This document shows positions 21,960 through 33,460 of a stretch of 64,000 nt of DNA, piece after piece (position 1 is the stretch's first letter; each line of letters starts with the position of its first letter). The stretch lies in assembly GCA_021234155.1 (NCBI GenBank), contig JAJEKV010000015.1:8964458-9028457 (forward strand), read 5' to 3'. Origin of the DNA: Isoetes taiwanensis. Lineage: Eukaryota > Streptophyta > Lycopodiopsida > Isoetales > Isoetaceae. A model generated the notes under the pieces. It ran no database searches and was not told the origin of the DNA. It worked only from the letters and a program-made list of their open reading frames with translations. Made by a program: the position numbers and the translations under genes.

Positions 21960-23330
21960 GGGCGTATGAAGCCATCGGGCCTTGAAAATGATCCTCCGCG
22001 GGGTGAGGACGCACCATTATGGTACCGCCGATGAGATCTTGGCGTGATTGAAGAGCTTGAGGTGTGTTTTGGCCAAGGGCGGGATCAGCATCAATAAGAA
22101 AACGAGCTGTACCATGTCTTCAAAGTGCAGCTGTGCTGCCTCAAGAAAATGTACCGGCACTCCATGAGGAGAGACAGTCCAGGCTAAAGGCACCGACACC
22201 GCATTTGGATTGCAATGAAAATGGGACGCCCCGATTCAGAAATGAGCAAAATGCATTTGAGGGCAGCGCAAAATCCTGGCTTGAAGATGGGCCGAAGGAT
22301 CGGTGAGGGGACGCGATTCTCGCAAGAAGGTGTTGAGACCATGAAGCGCATCCGCAGTATTTTGCCAACCAGCTCATTAGCAATGTAGATCCAATTGGTG
22401 GTGTTGTCCGTAGTAGCACCTTCTTCCCAATGTGTCGGCGAACAAAACGTGGATCCCACAGGAGATCCGTCGAAATCTGAGGTGGTGTCCGGCTGCATGA
22501 CCATCCATGACCTTGGTCCAAAAAGGAAGGCGCCAATCAGAAGTCGGGAACCCGGGGTGGAGAATACATGAGTGGAAGCATAGGGAGAAGGAACCATGCC
22601 TGTATGGTTGGGTTCTTATCCCGAATTGACCCGACAAGATCTGGATCAAGTGCGACACCGCCGTCCCAAAGAGAAGCAGGCGAGAGAGTTGGCGGGGAGG
22701 GCTATCCCATCCGTGGGGACGATCTTACTAAAAAGAGCACATGGCGATTGTAACCGGCGAGTGCGCCATATAGACTTGTGCATGGGGAAGATCTTCGGGA
22801 TGTCCTAGATACTTCCCCTAATTTGTTGCGAAGCCCTGGGCTTACCCGAGAGATAAATGATTGGCAAAGCTTCGGGCATACTCCTGATGAAAAGTTTTGG
22901 TCCGAGCGGGGATCCCGCAAGATATGGATTATTATCCTGAAGCACCGTGCCTTGATGGGGGTCACCCCGAAAAAAACCGGGCGTGGCCATTACCAAAGTT
23001 TTCGGTATCACCCGGATAGAAATCATGAAAGATATAAACCATGGGCTGAACCACGCGGGAAAGTGAGAAAGTGCGGATAAACTATCGGTGTATGAGATCA
23101 AAGACAACAAGGGCCGCGCCACAACCCCTTTGTCTTCAATGGAGAGTTCGGCCAAATCCAGAAAAATCGGCCTTTGCTGTTGGGATATCCATTGGGGCCA
23201 TCCGCCGGTACCACTTTGAAAGGAAGAGGTGGTAATTTGTTAACCACATAATCATGATAGCGGGAGGGATTTGGGAAGTCCACCGCATTACATGAAGAAT
23301 TGAAGTCACGGGCGCCAAGTTTGGTTGAGC
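21960..23330 (-). CDS. GYP1 ORF4: conserved coding block of unknown function, broken
   Basis: Frames on the minus strand between the coiled-coil block and the 3' LTR recur in the same order in GYP2 (about 48300-49700) and GYP3 (about 58790-60050). Recurrent phrases include PNAVSVPLAWTVSPHGV, WRLPFWTKVMDGH, FLMISIR-like and FIRSMPEALPIIYLSGKP. The conservation across copies shows it belongs to the element. I cannot assign a function. An env-like protein is one idea from its position, but no signal peptide or convincing membrane anchor can be read through the frameshifts. Confidence 0.45.
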
Positions 23331-23499
23331 CTCATCGGCTGACCCCGAATAACTGCTGCGGCTGGTTCGAGATCCGCGAGGATCCTATTTTTCCTTTTCG
23401 CAGTAGGGCGCGGATCGTCACGGACCGTTCGGAAGGGATTGACCGGGAGGAAGATCCCGTGTATTGAGAGAAACCACGGCAATCTCAGCGTCATCTAAT

Positions 23500-24700
23500 A
23501 TTTTCTCGTTTACGCACCTCTAAGTGGCGATCTTGGAAGAGGTGAGCCGTAGAGGTCTGCAGAAAGCCGAGCCGTCAAAGGAAATGACTTGAGCCGCCCC
23601 GCTGAAAGATTTTGAACTTGAGTGCTGGAATTTTCACACCCAGTACAAGGCATTGAGTTTAGCAATATCTTAGCCCTTGGTACTCGGAGAGCAACTTTGG
23701 ACTTGTTGTTGTGCTCCAAGAGAGTCACGAATTTCTGACCGAGCTGAGCCCCCGGCCGACCAGCGAAGTTGGCTGACTTGAGCTTGTGTACTTTGAGATC
23801 CAGCATGAGCCACAGAAGAGAGAGCTTCATGCTTGCCTGAAGTTTGGCCTCCAAAGTTACAACCTGGGCAGTAAAATTGAAGGTCTTGGTGACCGCGACG
23901 AGGCCTCGGAGTGCGTTGAACCCGGCCATAAGAGCGCCTTGGGATTCCTCAGAACTTTAAGAGGCAGCCTTTGAGCATCTCGGCCGATAATGGAGTACAA
24001 TAAACCGACGAGGGTGTTGTGGTGGTGGAACCGGCCGTTGCGGTGTGGGAGGTTTGGAAAAAATGGTGTGAAGTGGATGGTGTAGCTGAGGAAGAGACAG
24101 TGGACATGAGTGTGGATCGTGGTCATGAGGGGAAGATGGGCGGATGTGCCAACTTGGATTGACCGAAGGGGCTACCGAAAGTGGAAGTATGAGAATTTGG
24201 TGGTGTGGGAGGGAAGTAATGGCCGGATGAGGGCTTGAAAGTGCCCTCCCACGTAAACTTTAAATGGAAGTGGTACCTGGCAGCGCGGTCCATTTCTTGG
24301 AGAAGACGATAGAACATCATTTGGGGCCAATCTATGTGGTGCTTGGGTGGTAGAAGGACCAAGGTTATAGAAAGGTTTATTGATATGGGTGTTCTTGATA
24401 GAATACCCAAGGAACAAGGCCACAAAATTTCACAAAGGTCTCATGAGGTTTGTCGATATTGGTCGACGGTATGGATATTGGCGGATAAGGTGTGTGCAAA
24501 AACCAAACTCTGCGACACATCAATATCCTGTGACAGCGCACCATGATACACACAAGGAGTGTGTAAGGAATAATGAATAACCAAATCAAATGTTGAGTCA
24601 ATGAAATAAGTGGTGCCATCTACCACGCAGTAACTCAAGTGGGCTGTTAATATTGGCTGGCGAACTACGAATCAAGGTGATTTGGAGCCGGGAAGTTCCA
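23500..24700 (-). CDS. GYP1 ORF3: conserved block with coiled-coil-like end, broken
   Basis: The minus strand reads STFDLVIHYSLHTPC, FYQEHPYQ, WPQMMFYRLLQEMDRAARY, GHYFPPTPPNSHTSTFGS and then TLEAKLQASMKLSLLWLMLD and SSTQVQNLSAG. The last part, better preserved in GYP2, is heptad-like and rich in K, E, Q and L. The same order is found in GYP2 (51083-49779) and GYP3 (about 61400-60246). Plant Athila/Tat-type elements often carry additional frames here. I do not recognise this one with confidence. Confidence 0.5.
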
Positions 24701-25350
24701 TTTGAGAGAATTCAGAAAGCTGGTGTGTCGCTCAAACACGACTTTATCGGGGCCAACAAGGGCTTCACCGAAGTGGGCTGCCAAGAAGGAGACAGATGCA
24801 AAAAGGGCTCTGGATCCTTGGGAGCAAAGATTTAGAAGTGTAGAAAGTAGCAGCCAAGTGGGAATGATTTAAGTAATCTAAGAGAGATGCCAAAGGCTAA
24901 GACGAAAGTCGGCACCAGGACGGCGCAGAGGAACGTAAAAGGCTTTTGGCGGTGGGCGCATTAACCGAGGCTAAGAGGCGAAGAGCGCGCAACAGAACCG
25001 CTGATACAGTGTCAAAAGATGCTAAGAAGGGGATTGAGAGGCAAAAATTTGGCTAAGTCCCAAAAACGAAGGGGAGAAGCAAATGAACCCGCGGAGGATG
25101 AGACGCGGAAAGAAAGATCGGATGTGACAGATGGCAAAGGACATCCAAATAATGTTCGACCAAGCGGAAAGAAGCAGAATGGCATTGAATGGCCTGCAAC
25201 TCAAGTGGGATATCATTAAAAGGAATGTCATGTACCATGGCTGATATGCTACGGAGAACAGATTCTTCTTTAGCAACAAATTTCTAATGTACCATCGCTG
25301 TTGGCGATTTGTGTGATTGGTCCACGCCGACAAGGAGGTCCTCGGGCCAT

Positions 25351-25700
25351 TCATATAAGACTAAAACCGAGAGGAAACAAGGTATCCCATGGCGCCAAAG
25401 ATGGTCAGCCACGCTTGAACGGCGATTGCACCATGCCACTAACCGGCTGTGGAGTGGATCACTTGTAAGATGAATTGTCTCTGGGATCTCTCGGCGCTAC
25501 AAATCCGTGGCAGAGTATCTCGTGATGGACTACTGTGTGCGCCGGGATGGTCACATCCCTAATTAAGACCAACGCCAGATGGAGGTACAGACCGCTACTG
25601 ATCCTGGAAAGCGTAACCTCTACCATCTCTCCAAGATCACCTCTCGGCCTCCAACCCTGAGTAGAGGTTTTTCCTCTTAGGACTTAGTAGATAGGGCTCG
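25351..25700 (+). CDS. Antisense unit in GYP1: TATA box and short ORF
   Basis: On the plus strand, opposite to the element, TCATATAAGACTAA (25351) is followed 36 bp later by ATGGCGCCAAAGATGG (25389). A frame follows that, despite frameshifts, shares WIT(C/R)KMNC and ESVTSTIS with GYP2 (51766-52059). It ends near a GAGTAGAGG phrase. A conserved AT-rich end with TATAATATAATCC (about 25777) follows. Antisense ORFs between integrase and the 3' LTR are known in some Tat-lineage plant elements. Here the product, if made, is about 100 residues and unrecognised. Confidence 0.45.
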
Positions 25701-25759
25701 AGCCCGCTTTTTGTATATAGGGGCAGTGCCCATAGCGGAAATAGCTGGGCGCCTACATT

Positions 25760-27150
25760 TTGTAAAAAATCTCCACTATAATATAATCCACCGCCTTTCT
25801 AGTCACTTCTACGTGGTGTTTGATTCTTGAACCGCCTCGTGTTGGGATGTTCACTTTCTCGTTGGATGAAATGCTTTGAGACGTAAAACCATTAACTAAT
25901 GTAGGTAATGGAGTGCCATCTAATTCAGCTTTGAGTTGGAAAACACTTGGTCTAACCATTTGAACAATTTGATAAGGGCCAAGCCAACGAAAACTTGAGT
26001 TTACGGAAAAATTTTTTGTACCTGGAATCATAAAGAAGAACCAAATCTCCTTGTTTGAATGTTTTGGTCTTCAAACGCTTGTCATGTAAAGATTTTTGCA
26101 AATCTGTTGTCCATGAAGAACACGAATATAAGCATCCTTCAAGTTCATCCAATCGTTTCTAATTGATAGACCCGTTCTTTGAGAGCAACCGTGGATTATG
26201 AGCAGAGCTGGCTTGAAACCGAGAGTGCTGGAAGAATATATATTCAAAGGGCATGAGAGTTTCCTGACCATAACCAATTTAAAAGGAGGCAACCAGAGAG
26301 TAACTTGAAACAAGTATTGTAGCCCAAAAAGAACAAGAGGGAAGTTTTTGCCCCGCCAAGGCGTAAGGAAGCGCCACAAATTCTTTGAGAATGGTGACCA
26401 GGAGTTTTGTTGGTGCTTTCTCACAAACCCATTGCCTTTGGAGGATAGTAAGGTGTGCTCTTGTGATGATGTATCGGAGATAATCCGGCCGTTCTTTGAT
26501 AGTATGATTGATGAATGAACACCCCCGGCCACCGACCAGCTCCGTGATCTAATCGCTGATGATTTGTTTATTGATAGAGGACTCGGCCGGCTTTGCGCAG
26601 CGGTTGTCCGACGCGGTGCACGCTTCCGCCCATTTGGTGGCGTGAAGTTCGAGAACTGTCCGCATCGCACGGTGCGCCGCAGCCAGAGGGATCTATAGGT
26701 CCCATGCAAAGTCCATTCCCCATTTGTCAAGGCGGCGTATGCACGGCTACAAGGAAGAGCGCCACGGGCCGCTGCCCCACTACCGGCAAGCATCACACGC
26801 AGGCGGGCGGGCGGAGACCGGAAGAGCGGGCCAATAATACCGGCTGATTTTGGCGCGCCGCGGGTGTCACCTACGCGAAAATGACCACCACCGGTGCCCT
26901 TGATGAGCTCTGGAACAACCGGAACTTCATGAGGTAGAACACGTTGGCCGGGCGGATGGGTGTCCCCACTTTTTGAGAGATGTCCGCAAAGAACCATGGG
27001 GAGCGTCAATGACCTCGAGAAATTGATGGCCACGATTGTCGCTGGGCGTGAGAGAGCGCCTCATCTTCGTGGAAGAGCACCCGTGAGGAGGTACCGCAAA
27101 AATCATGGAACCAATGTGGTGTTGCCGGACTAAAAAAGTGTTGAGCACAG
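25760..27150 (-). pseudogene. pol: GYP1 integrase, degraded
   Basis: On the minus strand, GTGGGHF (about 26880) lies in the HHCC zinc-binding region. ALCRSR and MDFAG-like pieces lie in the core. HHHKSTPYYP-type context and PLVLFGLQYLF (about 26340) are the DDE-core end, and FKLVMVRKLSCPLNIY its continuation. The C-terminal WLGPYQIVQMVRPSVFQL (about 25985) is the GPY/F module of gypsy integrases. ELDGTPLPTLVNGF follows and the frame ends near 25755 without a chromodomain. Confidence 0.8.
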
Positions 27151-28560
27151 GGAAGGCGCCCGAGACCCCTTCGCGGCGGATCATCCGCGTGTGATTGCGG
27201 AAAGATAATCCGAATAAACATGGAGATTTGCCACTTTATGAACGATTTCAAAAGGAGCAAATTTGGAGAAGAAGGACCCAACCAGCAACGCGCCTGCTTT
27301 GGATTTGCTGATCAAATAGAAGTGCTTGCGGTCCACAGTTAACTTGATTTGACCGCCTAAAAGGTAATAGACGGAAGCGCTTGGATACGCAAAATGAGAC
27401 CCAAAAGCTTCACGCCCGCGGCATTAGTTAGCGTCAGTAATTGAAGTTTTACCGGCGAGCTGATTTGGCTTTCATCGGGCAGCGATCATATTCTTGAGAG
27501 AAAGAACACCCAATAGCAAACGCCGACATCGGTTATGGAACGCGGAAGGCCCGTCCCATTGAGGAGGAACAAGAACCCGCGTTCGAAAAGCAAAAAAAAA
27601 AAAGCTTCAGTGTTGGAGGTTCTTCCGCCGGAATTCCAAGCCTGTGTGGATTCACACCGTGAGTTTATGAATGGGATCTCGCAATGGCCGCCTCGTGCAT
27701 GAAGGTGGAGTAATAATTGATCTTTCCTGTGAAAGAGCGGTCTCTTTGATATTGGCTGGTGCTTGAGCTTTGAGCACACAATCGATTTTGGCAGATCGCT
27801 GGTGATTCCTCGGCCGGTTGGACAACATGGCCCAACAGGAACACCGCCGTAAGTGACGAAAAGGTGCATTTCTCGTGATTGAGACTAATGCCTGACTCAT
27901 CACATTTCTCGAAGACGACAGTTCCAATTATCCAAATGGTCAGCCATGGAACAGAGGTAGGCAGAGAAGTCATCTTGAAAAATTTGCAAGAAGGGATTTT
28001 CCTTCATGAAATCATGAAAACCGAGAGCATGATGCGCTGAAATGTTGAAGCGAGAGTTGATAATCCAAAAGGAACCACCTTTGTAGGCAAAAGCACCCGG
28101 GGTGGTGAAAGTGGTCTGAGTTGATCAGATTCTTTGATGGAGATCCGACAGTTTGAGAAACCATCCATAAAAGGAATACATCTCATGTCCAAGCCACTTC
28201 TTCCAATCCTGTCCGGGTGGAAGGAAGTGGAAAAATGATCACGCTTCCGTGGCCCATTGAGTTTCCGATAGTCTACACGACGCCGGATCTTACCATTGTG
28301 CTTAAGGGCAATGACGATAGGGCTCACCCATTCTAATGTTTGACCTCATAGATCAAACCCTTTTAATGAGTTTGTCAATTTCCCTTGACGCCATCACGGT
28401 AATTGGGGTTGAGCCCAGTATCGCCGTTGCTAAGAATCGGGTCGCATCGATTTTGGTGGGAATGGTGAGTTCCCCCAAGCTTTGTTTGATTCCCCAAGAT
28501 CTTTGTAACCTCGGTGAAAAAATGTGTTTGAATTTTTGAACAGCGTGGACGGCCTCCGTT
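27150..28560 (-). pseudogene. pol: GYP1 reverse transcriptase and RNase H, degraded
   Basis: Minus-strand RT pieces in order are VSPIVIALKHNGKIRR (28327), FMDGFSNCRISIKESDQL (about 28165), KVVPFGLSTLASTFQRIM (about 28085), and FQDDFSA (about 27970), the YxDD catalytic box. Then come SLNHEKCTF and LLGHVVQPAEESPAIC (about 27810), GKINYYSTFM (about 27715), and RNase H with a degraded VDHQ-like box (about 27330). The order and motifs are those of Ty3/gypsy. Frameshifts separate most pieces. Confidence 0.85.
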
Positions 28561-29079
28561 AATTTATAAGGGAGCCTGGGAAGGTTTGGCAAGAATGCGA
28601 CGAGTTGATGATTGTTGCCAACATCCACCATCCTCGACTTCGGGAGTCCGGACATGGGGTATGACTTCGGTATCCCGGACAAGTGTGCAAGTAGGGAGGT
28701 TGGAGCATAACCCTGACGCGTGGCACTTCAAGGCGGTGAAAAAGAGGAGTTGCTCGGGCCATCTTAGCAGTTGGTTGCTTCCATGATACCCGCGGTACAT
28801 CAACAGGATGCGTGGAGCGCCGATCCAAAAGTGATCAACGCTGGATTCGATTGCAAGGAGCCAGGGTCAAGCAATGCGCCACGTACCGTCCCCGGACAAG
28901 AGCCATTTCTCCCAAGGATCAGCATATTCGGGTAGGGATGATAGAGGCGCACGCGCATTCCTCCGAACTTGATAAATATTCCGAGCTTCTCTTAATCGTT
29001 GTCCCGGAGAGAGAGGGTTCCGCATTGTCAACGTAAATGATCCGCCTGGCTTGCAAGTCCATGGTGGCATTGAGATGAC

Positions 29080-29610
29080 CATCAGTGATGATTAACCGTC
29101 CGAGGCCCAAAGATTGATAATACTCTTTGCCCATGAAAGGGTCTTCCCAACAAGATTTTCCATAGTCACCGATTCGCCAGCCTTTCCAAACCCAAATTCC
29201 ATGGGAAAGCGGAGATCACCAATGTTGATGTGAAGAATAGGTGTAACGCCTTTTGAGGTCTCGTGGATATAGCCATTAGCCCAATTTGATGTCATATGGG
29301 GCACGAAAAGTTGTGTGATGCCCATTTGTTTGGCGGAGTTTATCCGTGATGAGATTGATTTTTACCTCCATCGACGGAACATGGTTGACTTGGCGATTCC
29401 CACCGTTGTAATGGACCGGGTGGGTGTAGAGGTACGCCCCCAACTAAAACAGTTGGGAGTGGTAATCGGTCCTTGAGGAGCGTGATGTTTTTTAAAATGG
29501 TTGCCAAGCTTAAAGGAATTTTGATCTTGGCAAGCTCCTCTGGGAGTTCGAAGAGGTACATGAGAAAAAGGATCTGCTGGTTCCACCGGTGCGAGGCAGG
29601 AAGCAAAAGA
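29080..29610 (-). pseudogene. pol: GYP1 aspartic protease region, degraded
   Basis: CSVDGGKNQSHHG (about 29370) occupies the place of the DTG/DSG catalytic loop. The adjacent frame reads NLITDKLRQ-like sequence, and downstream ANGYIHETSKGVTPILHINI and VGKTLSWAKSI correspond to the flap and the LGKTFL-like hydrophobic end seen in plant gypsy proteases. If VDGG is real rather than a base error, the active site is atypical. GYP2 has the same region at about 55300-55820. Confidence 0.55.
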
Positions 29611-29939
29611 ATTTTGAGTAAGTCAACCTCGGCTGCTAATATTGGGATATGTCCAGAGCGTGGAGTTTGAGATGTTGAAGGGTATCTTGTCTTTGTTGAG
29701 CTCTAGTGGTGGCATGAACATTGGCCAAAAAGCGGCTCTTGCAAAGAGCCGAGATTCAAAATGCTTTGGCTAACCTTGGGTATGACATTTGGCATGAGTT
29801 TTTCCAAGTGGGTAAAGTGAACCTTTTTTTCGGCCCCGCGAGGAAGGTGTCAACTGCGAAAGGCTATGGTCCTTCGGCCAATATGGATGGACGGATGCCT
29901 TGGTCCATGCGGAAACTAGACCAAAGGAACCCAATTTGA

Positions 29940-31500
29940 CTACCGTATCGGGAGGATTAAGTGTGCCCCAAAAATTTTTCTTGGGCTTGTTGATCCAGCT
30001 GCCGAAAGTTGATTTGTCGTATTGGTTGATAGCCTTGGGCTCTTTGGGCTTCTAAGAACGTCAACGGCCTTGTTTGCCATTAGCAAAGCCGCAGTTGGTA
30101 AAGTCGTGAGGCGGACCAGGGATGTGGTCTGATTTGTGCCGCGAAGCCGGACCTGAACTTGTGGAAGTTGAGGACACTGGTGGGCGACCCCATACTCGAC
30201 AAAGTGATAGCACCGAGCTTTTAGAAGGATCAAAAGGAGGACGCTGGTTGGATCCCCGCGGGTTGGTCCTGTCGATAGAGTTGGCGGGCTGCACCAAGAG
30301 GTGGGCTGCCGATAGGGGCGATTGTGGCGGAGGTGTGGCTTGCACCTCCTGATAAAACCATTTTGTTGCGGAACGGCAGGGATGAGTGCGAAAGCGCACT
30401 CTTCCCGGCATGATTGCACATGTTGCACGCTGCAATGAGGCGGCCATTGGTGGAGTTGCACCTTTATTGGCCAAATGGCCTTGATATTTGCAAAATATGG
30501 CACCGATTTGACCGTACTGTGATTTTAGCGGTTGAGGCTGAACAGCCGCTTGTGGAACCATGACGGTGGAATGAACGGGAGCTCTTGAAGAGCCACGCTG
30601 GAGGAAAACATTGATCGAGTGATTGACATAGCACGATAGCCCCTCGCTCCAAAGTTTTGGGACGCAGTATTCACCATGAGTCGAAGCAGGAGGAAGTCCC
30701 TTGGAAGAAACCGCCAAAACCGCTCGGTAGGGTAGCCTTTTGAGCGCTTCGGGAAAGGTAATGAAAGTCGATCCCAAAAATCCCGGAAGACTCCATTGGG
30801 CTCTTTGCTGAAGTTCATTGAGTTGCTTGAACAGTTGATCATCATCCGTGGTCCCAGAATGAGAGAGAGAAAAGCAAAGGGCATTTCGGGACCGGTTTTA
30901 GTTTCAATGGCTTTTGTTGACATGAGCCATTGATGAGGAGAGCTACCAGATGTGGTGGAAAAGATGTGGAATTTCAGTTGAGGTTGCTGCGACCATTTAG
31001 GACAACTAGAGCCTCAAATTCTTCCATGTGCCCTCGAAAGCACTTTGGTCTAACGGTTTGCCCTTCGTGTTGCCAAGGTGGGATAAGTCGATTCGAAATC
31101 CTGAAAAGGTAGATGTGAAAGTCTTTGCCTCGGATGAAACGTGGATAGTGAGGATATTGGTTGAGGTGGATGTGGCATTGTGCCCCGACGGACCGGATGA
31201 AGGGTGGACCGCCCGCTGAGAAAACAAGTAGCGAGCATTGGTTTTGATCAGCAAAAGGTTGTAAACAGGAAGAGCCGTGGGGAAACGTAGGGAAAGGATA
31301 TTCATTCTGGGCAGGGCCAAAGGAGACATGTGGGATATACGCGGTTTTCCACCGGATGATGGTTGGCGGCGAAGAGCGGCGGGCCCAAGAAATGATGGCG
31401 TAGCATGTTCAGGTAAGGAAAGTACGGCTATAAAGGCTGGTTTTATAAGGCCTCGAAGTAGTGAGATGAGGGACCCAGGTTGTGAGTACGTTTGCACGCT
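29940..31500 (-). pseudogene. gag: GYP1 gag with zinc knuckles, degraded
   Basis: Minus-strand frames from 31497 to 29940 read a proline-rich N-terminus, NSMNFSKEPNGVF and GSTFITFPEALKRL (capsid-like, about 30850-30740). A knuckle region follows (FCKYQGHLANK at about 30490 and CNMCNHAGKSALS at about 30420, a second C-x2-C). The tail (RPPFDPSKSS, SSTSTSSGPASRHKSDHIPG) is low-complexity. Position next to the 5' LTR and knuckles support Gag. Confidence 0.7.
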
Positions 31501-31744
31501 GGGGCGGGAACTGGACGCAGACTGACACGAGGGGTGGGTGGCGCGATCGAGCCCTCAGGACCGTAAGATGGCCTCCTCTATGTCATAAAGCGTGATCCAT
31601 ACATGTCAGCGGTCAGCTTTCCCCGACGCCGATGGCGCCCAAGTTTAGATGCTGCCTGAAAGAGCAGCCTTCCGGGCGGAAATTACGACACGCATGCATG
31701 CATGTAAGAAGTAGGAGAAAATCGCATCTCGCAGAAAGGGCGGC

Positions 31745-32310
31745 TGTTTGGGGTCTGCCCGAACTCTCGAAGACAAAATTGCGGAGGACCCGTGGATCTA
31801 ACAGAGAGTCCGGGACTATGTCACGCTGATTAGTCAAAGAGAAGAAAAGAAGAGAACAACAAATGAGAGAAAGACATAAGCTTCCTTTGATATCAATGAT
31901 GAAATACATGAGCTCTCGCACAGAGAGAAAAAACCCCATGAGACAAGACTCAAACTCATCTAAAAAACTTATGAGCTAACTCACTCATATATAGTACAAT
32001 GCCTTGGGGCCCAATATAGACACTCGACCGATCCTGGGCCGACTCCCGAAGGGGAGGCCTGATTTGCGTGAATGCTTGGCTGCGCTCTTGAAGTGCCTAG
32101 AATCACGCCGACGCCGACGCAAGCAAGGATTCGCCTGTCACTGGTTCCAGCGCCGCCTTTTGCTGATGTACCAAAGGCTTTGACCGCGCCCGCCATTCCT
32201 CTTCGTGGAGGCTTGGATGTCTGACCCTGCGGGTTGACCGGGAGGATCTTTGAGCTTGACTCGTCCGACGATGATGAATAGTCCCGTATCAGGAGGCACT
32301 GATCACGGGT
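31745..32310 (-). repeat. GYP1 5' LTR (right in the window)
   Basis: It starts TGTTTGGGGTC at 31745. The far end is damaged (GGCACTGATCACGGG instead of the family's ACAGGGACTAACA), so the boundary at about 32310 is inferred from the resumption of copia sequence. The minus-strand TATA lies at about 31986-31994. The primer site would be the roughly 18 bp left of 31745. Confidence 0.85.
31983..31996 (-). promoter_or_regulatory. TATA box of the gypsy LTR promoter
   Basis: The minus strand reads CTATATATGAGTGAG. The same motif is at about 21587 and, as CTATATATATGAGTAG, at 58404-58418 (the 5' LTR of GYP2). It lies inside the LTR with a T-rich leader downstream, as expected for the U3/R boundary of a plant LTR promoter. 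Confidence 0.55.
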
Positions 32311-33460
32311 AAATGGAGCTCTCCAAGATGTTCAAGGAAGAGGATTATTGCGCAGTTAACAATTTGGCGGAAATGTTATAAATATCCGTATCGTTTTCAG
32401 GTGTGCCCGAATTATCAAAATTTAATATCGCTAGCCGGGCCAGTGATTTGGGGATATAAAAGTTGTATTTGATCTGAATCAAGGCAATAATATGAAGTGA
32501 AGGATAATGAAAAAAGTTCTATGGCAAAATGTGGGAAACTTGTATGGATTAGAAAATAGTGTTCATCATTCTATTAATGCAATTCGAGAAGTTGGGGGTT
32601 AGATACTTGGCATAATAGACTTGCCCACACCAATTATAAAAATTAGAATCTCTATGCAAGCAAGGTCACATCACTTTGAAAATGAAACTAGACAAGATCT
32701 TATATGTGAGGGATGTGCCTTTGGGTAAATTAAGCAGGTACCAATTTCATAAAAGGAAAAACTAGAGCACAACAAAAACTTGAGCTCATACATTGATTTA
32801 TGGGCTCCTTTTAAATGTCCCCTTAGAACAAATAAGATATTTCATTACTTTCACCGATGATTACATGAGAATCGTGCACCCTATTGTTTAACCAGAAGTC
32901 ACAAACCATAAAATGCATTCAAGCAATATGTTGCGAAAAAGAACGAGAAACAGTGTCCGCTAAAATGCATTAGATCTATAGAGGAGGAGAATATCTTTCA
33001 GTCAATTCAAAATCATTTTGCATATCACATGGAATCAAAGAGACAATTAATTATCGCATACTCACCTCAAAAGAAATGGAGTGTCGAAAGAAAGAATAGA
33101 ACCCTTTATTAGATGCTTGTTAGATCAATGTTAAAAAGAAAGTATTTGCCTAACTATCTGGAAGGGGAAGAAGCACCGATCCGCCTGGTGGAAATGTGAA
33201 TATGCTTCCATCAGTAAGCCTACAAGGAAATATCCCTATGCCGCTAATGGGACTTAAAAGAAGCTAAACTATGAAAAGTTCAAGGTATATGGGTGTCCGG
33301 CCTATGCATGTGCCATCCGAACTAAGAAAAAAATTAGATAACAGGCGAAAAGAGGGTTTTTGGTAGGATATGACAAAGAATCTAAAGGGTACGAATCTAC
33401 TTGCCCGAGACCAAGGAAATCGTAATTAGTAGGATGTATTATTTAATGAAGAAGTGCTAT
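32311..33460 (+). pseudogene. pol: copia GAG-pre-integrase and integrase, degraded
   Basis: ICEGCAFGK (about 32700) is the C-x2-C end of the integrase zinc-binding HHCC. ITFTDDYM (about 32850) is the core around a catalytic aspartate. SPQKKWSVERKNRTL (about 33070) corresponds to the family's PQxNGVxERKNRT box containing the catalytic glutamate. LPETKEIVISR (about 33400) is the usual end of the domain. Numerous frameshifts and stops are present. The enzyme would insert cDNA into the genome. Confidence 0.85.

Larger units (their letters stand above)
21329..32310 (-). mobile_element. Ty3/gypsy LTR retrotransposon GYP1, inserted in copia
   Basis: This is an 11-kb element on the minus strand. Plus-strand LTRs start TGTTTG and end ACTAACA. 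The host sequence around the insertion gives GAAAT on the left and a likely AAAT on the right, consistent with a 5-bp target duplication. Reading the minus strand, the order is LTR, gag, protease, RT, RNase H, integrase, then about 3.8 kb of extra sequence, polypurine tract, LTR. RT-before-INT order makes it Ty3/gypsy. The RT has DDFS where Athila-type elements have MDDFSV, and no chromodomain is visible, so a non-chromovirus (Athila/Tat-side) lineage is likely. Confidence 0.9.

Noticed and set aside
26593-26847. 84-codon plus frame inside the gypsy integrase region
   Set aside because: It is antisense to the integrase zinc-binding/core region and not conserved as a frame in GYP2 or GYP3, unlike the antisense unit at 25351.
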